In this document: piece by piece, positions 49,393 to 62,800 of the stretch
Layout of the letters: the number at the start of each line of letters is the position of its first letter
How positions within the stretch are numbered: position 1 is the first letter of the stretch
NCBI GenBank assembly: GCA_035079385.1
Contig: JAVHKY010000010.1
Span: forward strand, 3,906,001-3,970,000
DNA from: Aspidiotus rigidus
Taxonomy: Eukaryota > Arthropoda > Insecta > Hemiptera > Diaspididae
Direction of reading: 5' to 3'
DNA length: 64,000 bases
The notes under the pieces: model-generated
Databases searched by the model: none
What the model saw: only the letters and a program-made list of their open reading frames with translations
Told to the model about the DNA's origin: nothing
Translations under genes and position numbers: made by a program

Positions 49393-52300
49393 CTAAACAG
49401 TTGTTGGTACTGCACTATCCGTCGACAACGTTCCATTGTTTTCTGAGTTAAGCGATTTTTCTTCTACGACGCTGGTCTTCGTTGGCGTACCATCCGAGGT
49501 TATCGTTTTCTCCGCTACTATTGGTGTTGCTTCGCCAATAGCTGGTTTCTTACACTCAGCATCGGTCACATCGGTTTTACTTGGCTCCTCTTTATCCTAC
49601 AAGTGAGAAAATAAGAACGATTTGAATGGAAAATTCTTCTTGCATATCATCATAATAAGAAACGGAATCTTATGGAGAATACATGAGCCACTTTGTGCGA
49701 GAAACAACTACAAAAAAGAACGATCTGGGCAATTAGATCTTTTGCATTCGTAAAAGAAGACCATTTCTCTGAATCACTTTAAATTCGCTCGAACACTCAT
49801 GACGAGAAACTGTTTTTAGGATCTCAAGTTCCATCTATTAGAATGGTTTCAACGCCGGATAATATCGATAGGTTTCTCTTGTGGTCATCACAACTCCGAT
49901 TCAATGCCTAAAATTAATTCTAACTTCCCACCCTTTATCATCACATAACTTCCTTATTGTTTCCCATTTCAGCCAGGGCCGCCAACAGGGGAAGAGAAGG
50001 GTAAATTTACCTTCGGGCTCGGGATTCAGGTTAGGTTTAGAATTATAATCTCAAACATGAATTACAAAAAAAAAAAAAAAAATCAATTTTCCCCCGGGGT
50101 CCGGTTTGGCTTTCGGTGGCTCTGTTCACAGCACTCATAGTTCGTACCCACTTTACAACCCTCTCATCTATTTCTTATAACCGAGTCCGCAGCAACGGCA
50201 AAATCAGTCGTAGCGAATAGGCCGACGAAGCCACCAAAGCAGCCACATGAGACCACACTACCACACAATTATCAACGAATCTTCCTTTTAGATCCGACCT
50301 CACCCACTGTATCCAATTCTTAATCACAAACCAGTGGATTGCCCATTGACAAAATCAGCTTATGGCTCTTGTCTCACCGAAAATACCGCCGTCACAAAAT
50401 TTACCTCACGTCCCCACGTTAATTCGAATTCACTCCAATAATTCGCGAGTCCTGTACAAAGTTACTAAATTATATCAACGTAAGAGAAGTCCTAACTTCA
50501 ATTGAATCTTTCATTAAGGATTGCGGACAGGAAAGTGAATAACTCATTAATCAATTTTCTGCAAAATAATAAATAGGTCAAATCGATCTGTGTCCGGTGA
50601 ATGAAAGTCATACTTAACTCATTAACGCAAAGCTACCAGAATTACGTCAGAAAATTGTCAATAAGGACTCATCAAATATTTGAACCTAATTCAAATCTTG
50701 ACAGGAGCGCCTGTTCGAAGTCGCATTGTCTTCACCTCACTCGAGAATCTTCTTTCAATCTTATTCGGAGCCACGATTTGGCAAAAATTAGTTAAAACTG
50801 AGTTGCTCTCACACTGACTCGTTCTCCTTCTCGCGCTCAATACTCACCCCTGAGGCTTTTTCTTCTTCGGCCGTTCCGACCGTACCGTTGGTAGTCACCG
50901 CCGCTTTTACAGCCGATTCTTCATCGACGCTCGGTTTACTGTCGGCGATTTTAGATGCTTCGACTGCGGGTGGCGGCGATGTTTTCACGGCGTCCGTTTT
51001 CTCGGCGACGGTATCTGCTGGTTTTTCAGGGGTCGACTTTTCTTTGGTGTCCGTCTCTTCTTTCGTAGGAGTACCGTCAACTTTCGGGGTCGAATTTTCT
51101 GTGACATCGTTTTCTTTACTGGCGTCCGTAGAATCGTTTTCGATCTTCTCGTCGCTCGCGTCTTCGGCCGCTTCCTTCATTTCGACGTCCTCTTCCGCGT
51201 GGTTGGTTTCTTCTTGTCGATCGTCGTTCGTTTTTTCGTCCGCGGCGCCTTTCTTCGGAGTCTTTCTACCTTTCCGGGCTGTTAACAGGAAAAAAAAAAG
51301 TTGCACGCGTTCGCTTTGAGAAGATAATGATAACTTGAGTGAATTTCAGTTCGAGAATAGGCATCTTCTTCTGATACTTGATGTTTGTACCAAAAATATA
51401 CAGCGTACCGTTCAATCAATCTAGAAAAAACAGGAGTTGATCCTCCTTCCCTCCCCAAAAGAAAAGTAAGTTCGATGAAAAGGCTGTGGGTGGTGATCAG
51501 AGAGTTCTAAGCCGGGAGACCCATGTTTCAAAAAAAACCATTGAATTGTTCTACCCCTAGTCCTTCAAACTGAAGGAAATAAAAAAGGAGGTACATCGAT
51601 GTCACATTGAATATAAAATCTATTATACTTGTGAGGGATCAGTGTTCCAATGTATTTTGTTTTTTTCAAATTTCCTGATCTACTTACAACTTCTCTACTT
51701 CTGTCGAGGAAAAACGAAAAATTTTTGATACTCACCGGAAGTGGCGCCCCGAGCAGTCGTACTAGCGCTACTATTCGTGCTATTTGTACTGGACGAGGAT
51801 TTTCTTTCACGTTTCGCGGGAGGCGGTGTGACCACCGGGGCGACTGAACCGCGAAGTGAAGATCTCGTAGTTCTACGACCTTCCGGAGCGTCATCTTTCT
51901 TTTCGCCTCCAAAACCCTGCGAAAAGAAAGAAAATCGATTAAAAATCGCCAATACATCGAACAAAACGGCCATCAAGACGAGGACCTGAGAATCCTCGCT
52001 GTCTCCTGATATTTACATAGATCACAAAACGCTTTTTCGAACTCGCAGCCGAAAATTCTGATGTCATAATTATTATTAATATTATATTTCATTTCTTCAC
52101 GGAGGGCACCTATTCAAAGGAGAGAGGGGGGTTCAAAAGTACATCCCCCATCCATTCGGAAAATAGTCATCCGCAAAGGGGGTGGGGTATGGCAGTACTT
52201 TTGTGACTGGAAGGGAAGATGCGGGAGTTTCTCCAATTAACCAGACATTAAAGTTGACAAATTGGGTAGTTGGAATATTTGATAAAGGTGGACTTGAAGA

Positions 52301-55300
52301 CGTTTCGCGACGGCCCTGATCGAGGGCTCCAACCGATTAGGTTGAAAAAATTTCGAGCATCCATTCCCACCACACAACCAGGAGGAAACTCAAAAAAAAA
52401 GAGGAGACTAGGAAAGAATTGAACTTCGAGCTATACACAAATGGTAGGGGACTTTTTGCGATTTGTCAAGAGGGTAAGCTGCGAGAGACGTGTACTCCGG
52501 TAAACTTGACTTTCTGACCGGTAGACACCTTGCCTAGCTCTTTCCACTATTAAACGTACCTTTAATATAGCTTCAGCTTCTTTAGCCAGGTACGATAATC
52601 GTTTGCTAGCCGACGAGCCACCTGCGCGTTTCGGTTTCTTTGGCGAGGGTTCTTCCTGTAAACAAATAACACAGATAGGTGAATAAACAATACACAATGA
52701 GTTCAGTAATAACGTGCATCGACCAGACGCAGTTCGTAAATCCGAAATAATGAAAATATTATAAGGTGAGTAGCGTGCCGTGAAAGTACATACTTTGACC
52801 TCAAATCTTAGCTCGACAAGGTTGAAAGTTAGCGAACTACGTTTATGCAGTAATGTAAGGACTAGCGACGTGAGATTCTCTTTGAATATCAGCACAATAA
52901 CGTCGATTTGTACGCATCAAGTTATAGAAAGGGGAAGTGAAATGACATCGCACTCAACGACACATACTGTAAAGTCACAACGAATTTACAGTGTGTGACA
53001 ATTAAGACGAATACCAACTGCTCACACGGTAAAGCATCGCTCGTATTTTGTTGAATTTTAAGGTAAAATTTGGTACTCCATAGTGCAAACAACTCAAGTA
53101 GCGCCAACGTTGCCATCTCTCTTAAGACAGCGTTTGATTATCCCTACTTTCACTCAAAATCCCCGTACGAGGAAGTGTGGCAAAACAAGAGGGAAAAAAA
53201 GTAGAAGTTTTAACAGACGACATCGTACCAGGTACGAATACTAAACAATATTCTACTTTGTTTATTTATTCTTCCTCGACTATTCCCCGATCTACGAAAC
53301 CAAGAAAAAATAGGGCGCACGTGGCGCTGAATCGAACTGAAATAGACGACTCGATGTATCCATTTTATCATTTTTCCAGTATTATCCACTCGACTTCGAC
53401 ATACAACGTTTCACATACGTGAATACAAACAATTTGCAACGTGTGGTTGTTGAAGAACGTCAGATCGCAAGGACATCCACAAAACTGTATTACCATAATT
53501 ATGTGAGTAGTAATAATAACCACAGTCTACAGCGCACCCTAATGGGAAAATGAAGGTTTATGGAGAACAAAAATTTAGTGGAAGGAAGCAAAGAAATCGG
53601 TGAATATAATTGGCGCAGCAAATTGTGCTCCGACTAACGCGTTTGCTCGTTGGCTAGTTGTACTAATTCCAAAAAATTAAAAAACAACATTTTTCTTGAA
53701 ACTAAATGCAGGTTTAGCCCATTCTATTTCAAATAGCTGGACAGAAAAATGTGTACAAGCAGAAAGAAAGGCAGCAGCATTCCCATGAAGATTGCCAATG
53801 CCACCCCTACCCCCTTCTAAAGAAAAAAATAAGATATTTTTCCAGTTCGCACCACCAGATTTTCTTTCCTAGAATTTTTAATCCATGGAGACGGCCAGTA
53901 TCAGAAAATTTCTTGACCTTGGCCACATTCAAAGACACTCGAATTCGGTTTTCCAAAAACTGAAGAGTAATATTCTACGTAGCAAGTAGAGTTAATACTA
54001 AACCTTTCTGACAAATTTCAAAGTAACAATAATAGTGAGCAGTCAACAGGCCAGTAAGTTTTCTAAAAATTTTTTCTTGATAATGAAAGTATTCTTGATA
54101 ACTTTCCACTCTCGAGGGATTGAGAAAACATCAAATGTTTGAATAGGTTCCGAGTACACTCAATTTAGATTCGATTTTTCTTTTTCGCATTCGAGAAGAG
54201 TTGAAAAATTGCTAGGATACGAAAAAATGTAATATCATTAGATTATCAAGTGATGATGTTTTAATAAGCTCAGACCACCAGAACTCGAAACAACGACTTT
54301 ATCCATCCCTACGCAAAAAAACACGCGCACGAAGGCTACCAACAAGAAGTACTCTAACAACAAACCAGGAAATGAACTTGATAAAAACGAGAACGATTAA
54401 ATGAAATGAACCACGTAGCGTGAAACGGAGAAAAGAGGAGGATGTAGTGCCTACAAATTGAATTATGAACTGTTGCGAATACGAATATCCAACGGCTCAC
54501 ACTCCCATCTAAATTCTGTTCATCACATTAGATAACGGTACAAACTTTTCAAGAGAGCTACGGAAATAATGACAATGTATATTATACTAGCGCAATACCA
54601 CTCAATGCTAGATAAAACTTTCGTCAACTTTCGGAAATAAACTTCCCCATACGCGGTAACACTGACAACGTCATCGCGTAGTGATCATAATGGGAGCGTA
54701 AAGAAAAAACGCGCTATGGTCAAAATACTAAAAAGAGTTGTCGACGGAATGCAACTGTCTTGTGTTCTCGAGAGAAATCTGCCTCGTTTTCCTCGTAGCA
54801 GTACCGCTGTCTACCCGCTGACGTGCACGCCGTTTTACGAGCATTCCCCCAAACGCGATTACGCACATTAATCGCGCGCGCTCGCCGGTAACGCGACAAT
54901 CCGGCTTTGCGGACAGTACACGATATACCAAAACTGTATCGTCTTTTCTCTATCGCCATGTTTTCTTTCTTTCCATTGAACAATAATTCAACGCGTGCTC
55001 CCAAACGCTACTGACTGAACAGATAAAAAGACCGATGATTTAGGAACGGAAAACGAGTACGACATACAGACGAGCGAGTAGATAAGAATTCACATAAGAA
55101 TTCACGTAGCTTCAGAGAAAACTACGAGAGCACACGTGAACGACTTGACTATCATTCCACGCTCGCACTCGTTCATTTAAAATTATCATACTGCGCATTT
55201 CACAGTTTTCTCTCGCAATTGTCACTTCAATGTAAACATTCTCTTCGGGAGTCCGCGTATCGTTGCGGTCTTGGATAACTAGTACAGACGAATACTAACG

Positions 55301-56623
55301 ATACGGCCTAGTCTAATACGCATTAAATTCGAGTAAATAATACCTATCTTCAAACAGGTGAACAGACAGGTCGTCTGGAAACCAAGAAGCAGGAACGAGG
55401 GGTCGAAAACTTCCGGTATTAACGACACACGATCACCGATCGACATGAAAGCAGTAAATTTGATAATCGATATCGGACAATTATTGCAACACTCCATCAC
55501 TCTCTTCTACCCGTAGTGAAAAACAAAACCCTTTCTTCTCATTTACAACGATATCGTCGACGCCAGCGAAGCATTACCGGTTCAATAGACGTGCGGCACC
55601 TTTTTTCCCCTACAAACGCGTGAATCGTACAAATTATAGGAACTGAAACTGACTCGTACGCAGCTCTGATTATTGGGTACAAAATTAACGTGAACGCCTT
55701 CTAACAAAATGTATCGAACACGATATTGGACTCTCGGAACTAAGACCGAAGTTCAAACTACAATACCGGTGTACTCGTACATAACCTTTGTCTCCTCTCC
55801 AACCTTATCAAGGGCGATACGAAGGAAAATTAAATTTCTATTAAGAAAACTAATATCTAAGTCCACAATGAATGTTTCCAGAGTAATCCGATTCGAAAAA
55901 TACAATCGTAACGATGCTTTTCAACAATCGTTTCTGTTGCCGGCTAAACGAGTACCTCCTATCGTGATGATACCCACTACAAGCACCGAACATTATCGTT
56001 CGCCCGAACACATTTTCGAACATGAAAAAAGAACAAGTAATGCTATCAATAGGCGATAAAACGATTCTATCTAATTAGTGATTCAGAATCAGCTTACGAA
56101 AATCATAACGGACCAAAATACTCGCAATTAATTAGTAATGGGGTTTGCCGTAGAATTCTAAAACGCGCGCTTTTCCGAGTTGTTTATCCAGTGATAACGA
56201 AGTTTACAAGAACACCAGAAACGTCGAAAAAATGCGCATTAATAGCTCAGGAACCTCTAATATGTCTTCCATAACATTTTACTTGGCGCTATTCATGTAA
56301 TTACATCATATAACGTCAAGAAATATTCGCCGACCAAGTCGAAGCATGTTCCTGAACACCTTGTTCGGAACTTCGGTAGTAAAACAAATACAGCCATAAT
56401 AAAACGAATAACAGGTGCTGAGGATAGAATGGGAATTAAATGCGAAAAATGAAGATAATAAAAGCTCGTGTAACGACACAATTTCTTCCCCAAAGGAAAT
56501 AATTCAATAATACGATGCTCGAGCTGATACGAATTGTTAAACGTAGTAATGCACTTAATACGTTACCTGCTCTTGTTCATCGACATTGTTTTCGGGTTTC
56601 GGTTCGGTAGATGTTTCCGACAT
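49393..56623 (-). CDS. Low-complexity, Lys/Glu-rich, probably nuclear protein; 5 exons
   Basis: Minus-strand coding exons are 56623-56567, 52655-52560, 51916-51736, 51278-50848 and 49596-49393. All junctions are GT/AG and in frame, giving 322 residues. I do not recognise the family. The N-terminus is acidic (MSETSTEPKPEN). It is followed by a basic segment PSPKKPKRAGG (nuclear-localisation-like, about residues 22-32), a short helix-forming block RLSYLAKEAEAIL (about 38-50, the only part that looks folded), Gly/Arg/Ser-rich sequence with AKRERKSSSS (about 85-94), RKGRKTPKKG (about 113-122), and then about 200 acidic Lys/Glu/Asp/Thr/Ser/Pro-rich residues without hydrophobic core. Such composition fits a chromatin-associated or nucleolar protein, which is inference. 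Skipping the donor at 50847 gives an alternative end, VSIEREKENESV, with its stop at 50809-50811. Intron 1 is 3.9 kb. Confidence 0.8.
49974..50124. mobile_element. Probable hAT-type MITE in an intron
   Basis: The left end CAGGGCCGCCAAC and the inverse of the right end (CAGAGCCACCGAA) match at most positions. The flanking octamers ATTTCAGC and TTCACAGC match at 6 of 8. It lies in the last intron of the low-complexity protein gene. Confidence 0.45.
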
Positions 56624-56765
56624 TATGTATAGAACAAACTTTTCGCTTCAAATATTAATAAACGAAAGTTCAAATGTAGTAACAATCACTAACGTATTCA
56701 ATTTTTGATTGAACAGAACAGAATTTCGAAAACACTAGACTTCCAACTTTAGTTCATTAACACTC

Positions 56766-56794
56766 AAGATGGCGATTAGCGTGGGTCACGTGAC
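56766..56794. promoter_or_regulatory. Candidate shared promoter elements between divergent genes
   Basis: The interval 56624-57555 separates the start of the minus-strand low-complexity protein gene from OSGEPL1 on the plus strand. It contains AAGATGGCG (56766-56774, inverse CGCCATCTT, like YY1/Pho sites) and the palindromic E-box GTCACGTGAC (56785-56794), 140-170 bp upstream of the minus-strand ATG. No TATA box was noticed. The rest of the interval is AT-rich with no further gene. Confidence 0.4.
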
Positions 56795-57555
56795 GATTGA
56801 TAGCGTGCCTGCGCGATACAAAAGTGATGCAATTTTTTGAGAAATATCGAAACTGCACAATTTTCAAATTTTTTCTATTTCAGTATTTTCTACCAAAAAA
56901 TATCGAATTTAACAATATAATCGACTTTGTCAAATTTCACAAGAATCAGAAATTTTATATCCTTTGAATTTTTTCTCGTAGAAACGCTCAAATAATTTTG
57001 ATTTTTGAATTTTCTTTGTACAAGAATAACGAGGTAAGAATTCCAGTGTATCCACTTTTGTGAAATTAATTTTTCGTACTTTCAAAGTTTCATTCAGTAT
57101 TGTAACGATTTCCTTCTTTTTACAAAACAAAAACTTGATGGATTGAACGAACGAGTAAAAACTAAAGAACAATTACCTTGCATTCTTCAAATCATATGGA
57201 ATCAGACAGGAATGATCTCAAATACAGTAACAAATTTGTATTTTTAGTGTTTAATCCTTGCCCAGAATGATACAATACAAAAAAAATGATGAAAATGACA
57301 ACATTAATGACGTAATGTAAACACTGTAAAACAATTTTTATGATAACGTTCATAACGTGCTTTATTATCGGGGAGACCGGGAAACGAAAAAGTCGTAATT
57401 TTTATTCATCTCTCTAACTCACTTTCAAGTTTTTCAACTTCGCCCTCCTTCGTGCTAAATCAGCTGATCAAAAAAATTGAAGCGACACTCTATTAGTCGT
57501 ACATTCACAATGATTTTTTACTTTGAAAATTGAAATCTCTTCACTCTTTTTGGTC

Positions 57556-59798
57556 ATGAATAAGATATGGCACCAGATTCGGGGCTTACGGCAGTCCACT
57601 CCTGTCATTCTCGGTATAGAAAGCAGTTGCGATGACACCGGTTGCGCTATTGTAACCGGTGAACGAGAAGTTCTCGGAGAATGTATCAGATCTCAACAAA
57701 AAGAGGCGATATTGTACGGCTTATAAAGTTTATTTCACTCAACGTTGTGTATTCTAATTCTCTCTTCTGTTCTACAGAATGGGTGGAATCCTGCCCACTG
57801 TGGCACGAGACTGGCACAAAGAAAATCTTAAGCCCACTGTCGATTCAGCGTGTCATAACGCTGGTCTCACTGTACACGATATCGATGCAATCGCAGTTAC
57901 AATGAAGCCAGGTAGTTGAAATTTCGTCGATAGGAATACTATTTACTATTCATGAAAATTTGAGTCAATTATTTCCTGATTGTAGGATTGAGCATGTCTC
58001 TGTTGATGGGAATGCGTTATAGCAAGAAGTTGTCCGTAGAATTTCAGAAACCATTCATTCCTATTCATCACATGGAGGCTCATGCTCTGACTGCTAGACT
58101 GACAAATGAGGTTAGGTGAGGGGTAGGCATTCTTCGATTAAATTAATGTACTCATGTACACCTCAGTATGTCAAAAACCCATGAATGGATTTCAGGCACT
58201 CGAGTTTCCATTCCTGACTCTTCTCATATCTGGTGGACACTGTTTGTTGGCTGTGGCTCAGTCGGTTGATAAATTTATAACGTTAGGAAAGAACGTCGAT
58301 AACGCTCCTGGAGAAATCACAGATAAAGTAAGACTTCTGATACGCATGAGAAATCAGGCCAGTCAGTGAGATTTTACCAAGCGTCAATACTCATTGTGAC
58401 TCGAAAGTGTAAATTTTCCAAATTTATGAGGTTGTTTCGAGCTCAAAAAATTCCGAAAAATTTTTGTACCTTATCTTTAAATTTTTTTCTACGTTGTATT
58501 AATGGTAGGGAAACAAGGGTTTAATTCGGTTCTTTATAGACTCAAGTGATGCGAACACATGACTGAATAGAAGGGGCATAATAGTGATAAAATCTTCTCA
58601 GACTTTGTTTGGCCAGCTCAACCTCACAACATATAGGAATCCTTCGGACCTGTTGAATACATATTCGAGTACTATTGTCGTAGGTAGCCAGAAGATTGAA
58701 ATTACATAATCTACCACATTTACGGTATACGTGCGGTGGAGCAGCTGTTGAGGAAATGGCAAAAACAGGAAACACCGACGCTTTTCAATTTCCACTACCT
58801 TTTAGTGGTGTACCTCATTGTGATTTTAGTTTTTCTGGGTTTTTCACTCAAGCAATGCGATTCATAAAGAAAGAAGAAGAAAAATATGGTACGTTTCTCT
58901 TTGAACTACTTCACAATTAATTTTTTTATTTAATGAAAAAGCGATCATTTTTGCAGGACTAGAAGGGGATGAAATTCTACCGAATGCCGACGATTTTTGC
59001 GCCAGTTTCCAATATTATTTGATAAAGCACATTATCAGGCGTTTACAAAGAGCGATGGGTTTTGTGAAAGCTAAGAATTTGTTACCAGAGACGAATCGAT
59101 CACTTGTAAGTCAACATTAGCTTATTATTCGAACGTGGTAATATTCCAAAAGTTGAAATTCTCAAACTTTTCTCCTTCCAATATCTTATGTTGTGCTATG
59201 TTCACCTGCTTAAGCAAAGTTCAAAAGTAGATTCTGGAATTGCTCGAACTTAGATCTGCTCATACAGCTTGTCATTTTATCAACACTTGATGCCTTTGAA
59301 ACAGTAATTAATACATCTATCTTCGTGCCTAGGTCGTATCAGGAGGAGTTGCTTGTAATTCTTATTTTCGTCGAGCCTATGAAATTTTGTGTCAGGCCGA
59401 AGGCTATCAACTGTACATTCCTCCGGCTAAATACTGCAACGATAATGGTGTTATGATCGCTTGGAATGGAGTGGAACGTTTCCGAACGAATATTGGAATT
59501 TATAGCCACAAAGAACTCGACCAACTAGATATTCAACCTTCGTAAGAACTTTTGATAAATTTCCAGTCACGCGCATTAAATACATAATTTATTATTGAAT
59601 GGATTCATCTGTTGCAGCTGTCCTTTGGGTAATGATTACCGCAACCAAGTTTTAAAATCTCGTGTTGACTGCGATTGGTTAAGGTTACATGAACTTCGCG
59701 CAAATATTACCAAAGCGTCACCTAAACACGTCGAGGAAAACGTGGAACGGCAAGGTAATTACGAAAATACCGAAGCTGTCCACATTTCGGAACGATGA
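57556..59798 (+). CDS. OSGEPL1: tRNA N6-adenosine threonylcarbamoyltransferase, mitochondrial (OSGEPL1/Qri7); 8 exons
   Basis: Coding exons 57556-57713, 57778-57911, 57986-58110, 58196-58327, 58684-58888, 58957-59105, 59333-59541 and 59618-59798 join in frame to 430 residues, close to the human protein (414). The family transfers threonylcarbamoyl to A37 of ANN-decoding tRNAs in mitochondria. Seen: a short basic N-terminus fit for import, GIESSCDDTG at 20-29 (ASKHA ATPase fold), the metal-binding motif His126-Met-Glu-Ala-His130, ISGGH at 150-154, SGGVACN at 304-310 and CNDNG at 336-340 with the second metal ligand Asp338. The donor of exon 1 (TT|GTACGG) and of exon 3 (GAG|GTTAGG) are weak but are the only ones that keep family alignment. 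The start was chosen as the first ATG in frame; codons upstream in the same frame lack ATG. Confidence 0.95.
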
Positions 59799-59804
59799 AA
59801 TAAA
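59799..59804 (+). terminator. Poly(A) signal of OSGEPL1
   Basis: AATAAA begins directly after the TGA stop codon, so the 3' UTR would be only about 15-30 bases and would run into the opposing gene's 3' end. Confidence 0.7.
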
Positions 59805-59815
59805 AAATGATATAC

Positions 59816-59821
59816 TTTATT
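59816..59821 (-). terminator. Poly(A) signal of GTPBP10
   Basis: TTTATT on the plus strand is AATAAA on the minus strand, 26 bp beyond the GTPBP10 stop. Cleavage 10-30 bp further would fall inside or next to the last OSGEPL1 codons. Confidence 0.65.
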
Positions 59822-59846
59822 ATATCGAGACTAACTACGGTAAACT

Positions 59847-62800
59847 TTAGACAATTTTTGATCCTCGTTCTTTCAACTTCCACTGCAGAGATTTGTAGAA
59901 ATTATCCTCTTCTTCTGCAAAATCTTCGGTAGCGTTCAAGTCTATGAATTTGCGTAGCTCATATTTCAGATTCACTATATCTGACGGATTGGTTTTCGCA
60001 GAAATAGGAATTATGTTGTCGAATTTAAGCACCTCATTCGGCCGTAATTCTGAGGGAACATCACACATTGTTTCTGAAAATATTCAAAGAAACGTTCAAT
60101 TTTCAGATGACCAACGATTGGTGAAGATCACGATGTAATTGTACTACTTACCTTTCAAATCATGCAATGCCTTTTCGATTTCTTTGAATTTCTCCCATGC
60201 GCCTTCGGTATCCATTTTATTCACTACTAACATAGCCGGTTTATCTAAAAGGGATTCTCGATATAGTTCTATTTCCTAATAAAAAGAAGAAAAAAAAAAA
60301 AATATACATATATATATGTTTGGGTTCTATACAATGAAAAAAATATCGTGTAGGAAAATAGGGAACATTTTTAATTCTTCAAAATAGAAGGCGCAGAATT
60401 TAAATAACAAGAAAAATGAAACAGAAGACAAGTTGCTCAATATGAATCTGGAATCAGTTTTCTCATCTTTGCATTTTCAATTTTTTCCAAGAGCTTTTAT
60501 TTTTTCGTAGAACACAAATCAAGTTTTTGTAGGTATTTTAATACTTTGTGATAATTGAAGGCTAGCAATTGTATTGATTATGTTTGCGAAATAAAGAGCG
60601 ATAAGAAATTTTAAAAATTTGCATACATTTTACGAAATTTTCGAGAAGAACAACTCAACGAGTTTATTTCTTGAATGAAGATAGCGCTCAAAATATACCT
60701 ACCTATTGATTTGAAAGTGAAAGTTTCTGGCAATCGTACTGAAAATTAGTATACATAGATACTCTAAAAAAATCGAAAAATATTAGCTCGGTTTTGATGG
60801 GCTAGGTATTTTTCGCAATAGGTTATAGAAAGATAATTATCAATATTTTACTATCAAGCACTCGATTTTGACAGTATGATGGAATCAATTATCATTACTC
60901 AACAGTTATCCAGTGAGATGCTGGTCTTAAGACTAGAAATTATTCCAGCAGTATTTTAAGCGCTGAATTCAATTCCATTTTCTGCTAAGACGTTCGGTTT
61001 TCGAGTAATCCCATGAATTATGAAAAATTTTCACCATCTTGACATCACATCATGTTGAAAAATGAAAACAATTATAGGTAACGCTAATTACGTGAATTAG
61101 AATATGCGGATAATGTAATATGAATCTTTCTTCATCACAAATCAAAAGTTCAGAAGAATTTAATATTCTTCAAACAAGTAATTCGCAATTTTCTTGAATC
61201 ATTTTGATAATAACACTGTCTTAACACAATGTTTTATACGATGGCAAATTATTCGTTTGAAGAAAATTGAAACTTCTTAAACTTTCGATATGCGACAATT
61301 CATACTACATTTTCATGTTATTCTAATTTACCTAAGTAGGTACCATTTGTTTTCATCATGTGATATTCTGAAAGTACGATGATTTTTTCTGAATTTCAGG
61401 TGATTGCTCAAAACGCGATAGCAAAAACATGGAAAACAAATTTAGCTCTGAAAATATTTCCGAATTCATCTAAAGATTAGCATTCAACTGGATAGTTGTT
61501 CTGTGAGGTTACGATTCTGAAAAGATCGATACATAAATCGCGAAGTAAATCATCAATTTTTAGATGAAATTGTAACAAAAAAGAAGTAATCATTTTTATT
61601 CTTTCATGGTTTTTGTTTCCATTCTCTTGTTCGAATCGTTTCAATATTGGAATAATATATCGAATGAATTCAAAAAAAAAAAATTTAAAAAGTCTTGAGT
61701 AGATCGAAGATAGTGTCTCAATTTTGAAAATATAATTCGCATACTTTTACAGCATTGTTTTGTACTCAACATATTGAAACTTTCAACCCGAATAATTTTT
61801 CTCTTTCGTTAAGTCGTTCGAAAGTGTACGTGTAGGAACATTAATTTTAAAACAGCTCCTGCTTTCTAATTGTCACCCTCAAAAATTACAAGGTAAAAAA
61901 TCTGGAGATCCTTATATCGCCTCTTCACTTGGTAGAAAAAAATGCACGATTCTGACGAGAACGGAAGCAGAAATCGGCCCTCAATTTTTACGAAGAATCA
62001 AAGTAGTACGCTCGAACTCCAATGTTTTAGTCGAGTAAATTTCCAAACTTAGTTCTCTTCGATCGAGGTTTTCCAAAATTAAGAATATTTCCGTACCATT
62101 TCTTACCTTATTCAATAATATAACTGTTTCCAAACATGTTCGATAAACGCTATTTAAACTGAGTTGAAATCCTTGAATATCAACGACTAGTAGCAGTAGT
62201 TTAGTTCTTTCACAATGTCTAAGAAATTCATGACCCATGCCAACATTCCGATGAGCGCCTTCTATCAGACCGGGTAAGTCAGCGATTGAAATCGAGCGCA
62301 AATCATCGTACACCATCGATCCCACATTCGGTTTAATCGTGGTAACTGGGAAGAAAGGATTAGGCCTATTTAAAAGACTACCACTCCTGATGAGGTCGGG
62401 CATTTTGAATTTCATATACTCACAAGGATAGGAAGCTATTTTAGGTTTAGCGTCAGTTATGGCTCTGAGTAATGTCGATTTACCCGCATTGGGAAAGCCA
62501 ACTAAACCTATATCAGCTATCAGCTTCAGGTCAATAGTAATATGTTGTTCTTCGCCGCTCAGTCCACTGTAACCAGTCTCGCGACAACCTCCGCAACCAC
62601 CTTTTGCTATAACTAAACTTACGTTCGCCGTGTCGAGGTTTCCTGCAACGTCAACTCATTGTGTGAATTAGAAGTTTTACGCTCAAAGGGAATTATCTCA
62701 AGGGTAGGTACCTAACACTTGGTTATGATCGTTGATGATTGTCACACCCGGAGGTACTTCAACTATTTTATCAGAGCCTGATCGTCCCAGAATGCAAGTC

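Noticed and set aside
50888..51319. 143-codon plus-strand frame rich in Ser/Phe/Val
   Set aside because: Complement of exon 4 of the minus-strand low-complexity protein, which has correct splice sites and frame.
61981..62415. 144-codon minus-strand frame read as one piece of GTPBP10
   Set aside because: It runs through the 78-bp intron (26 extra residues at G2) and past the exon 5 donor. Spliced exons 62345-62107 and 60275-60152 restore the family sequence.
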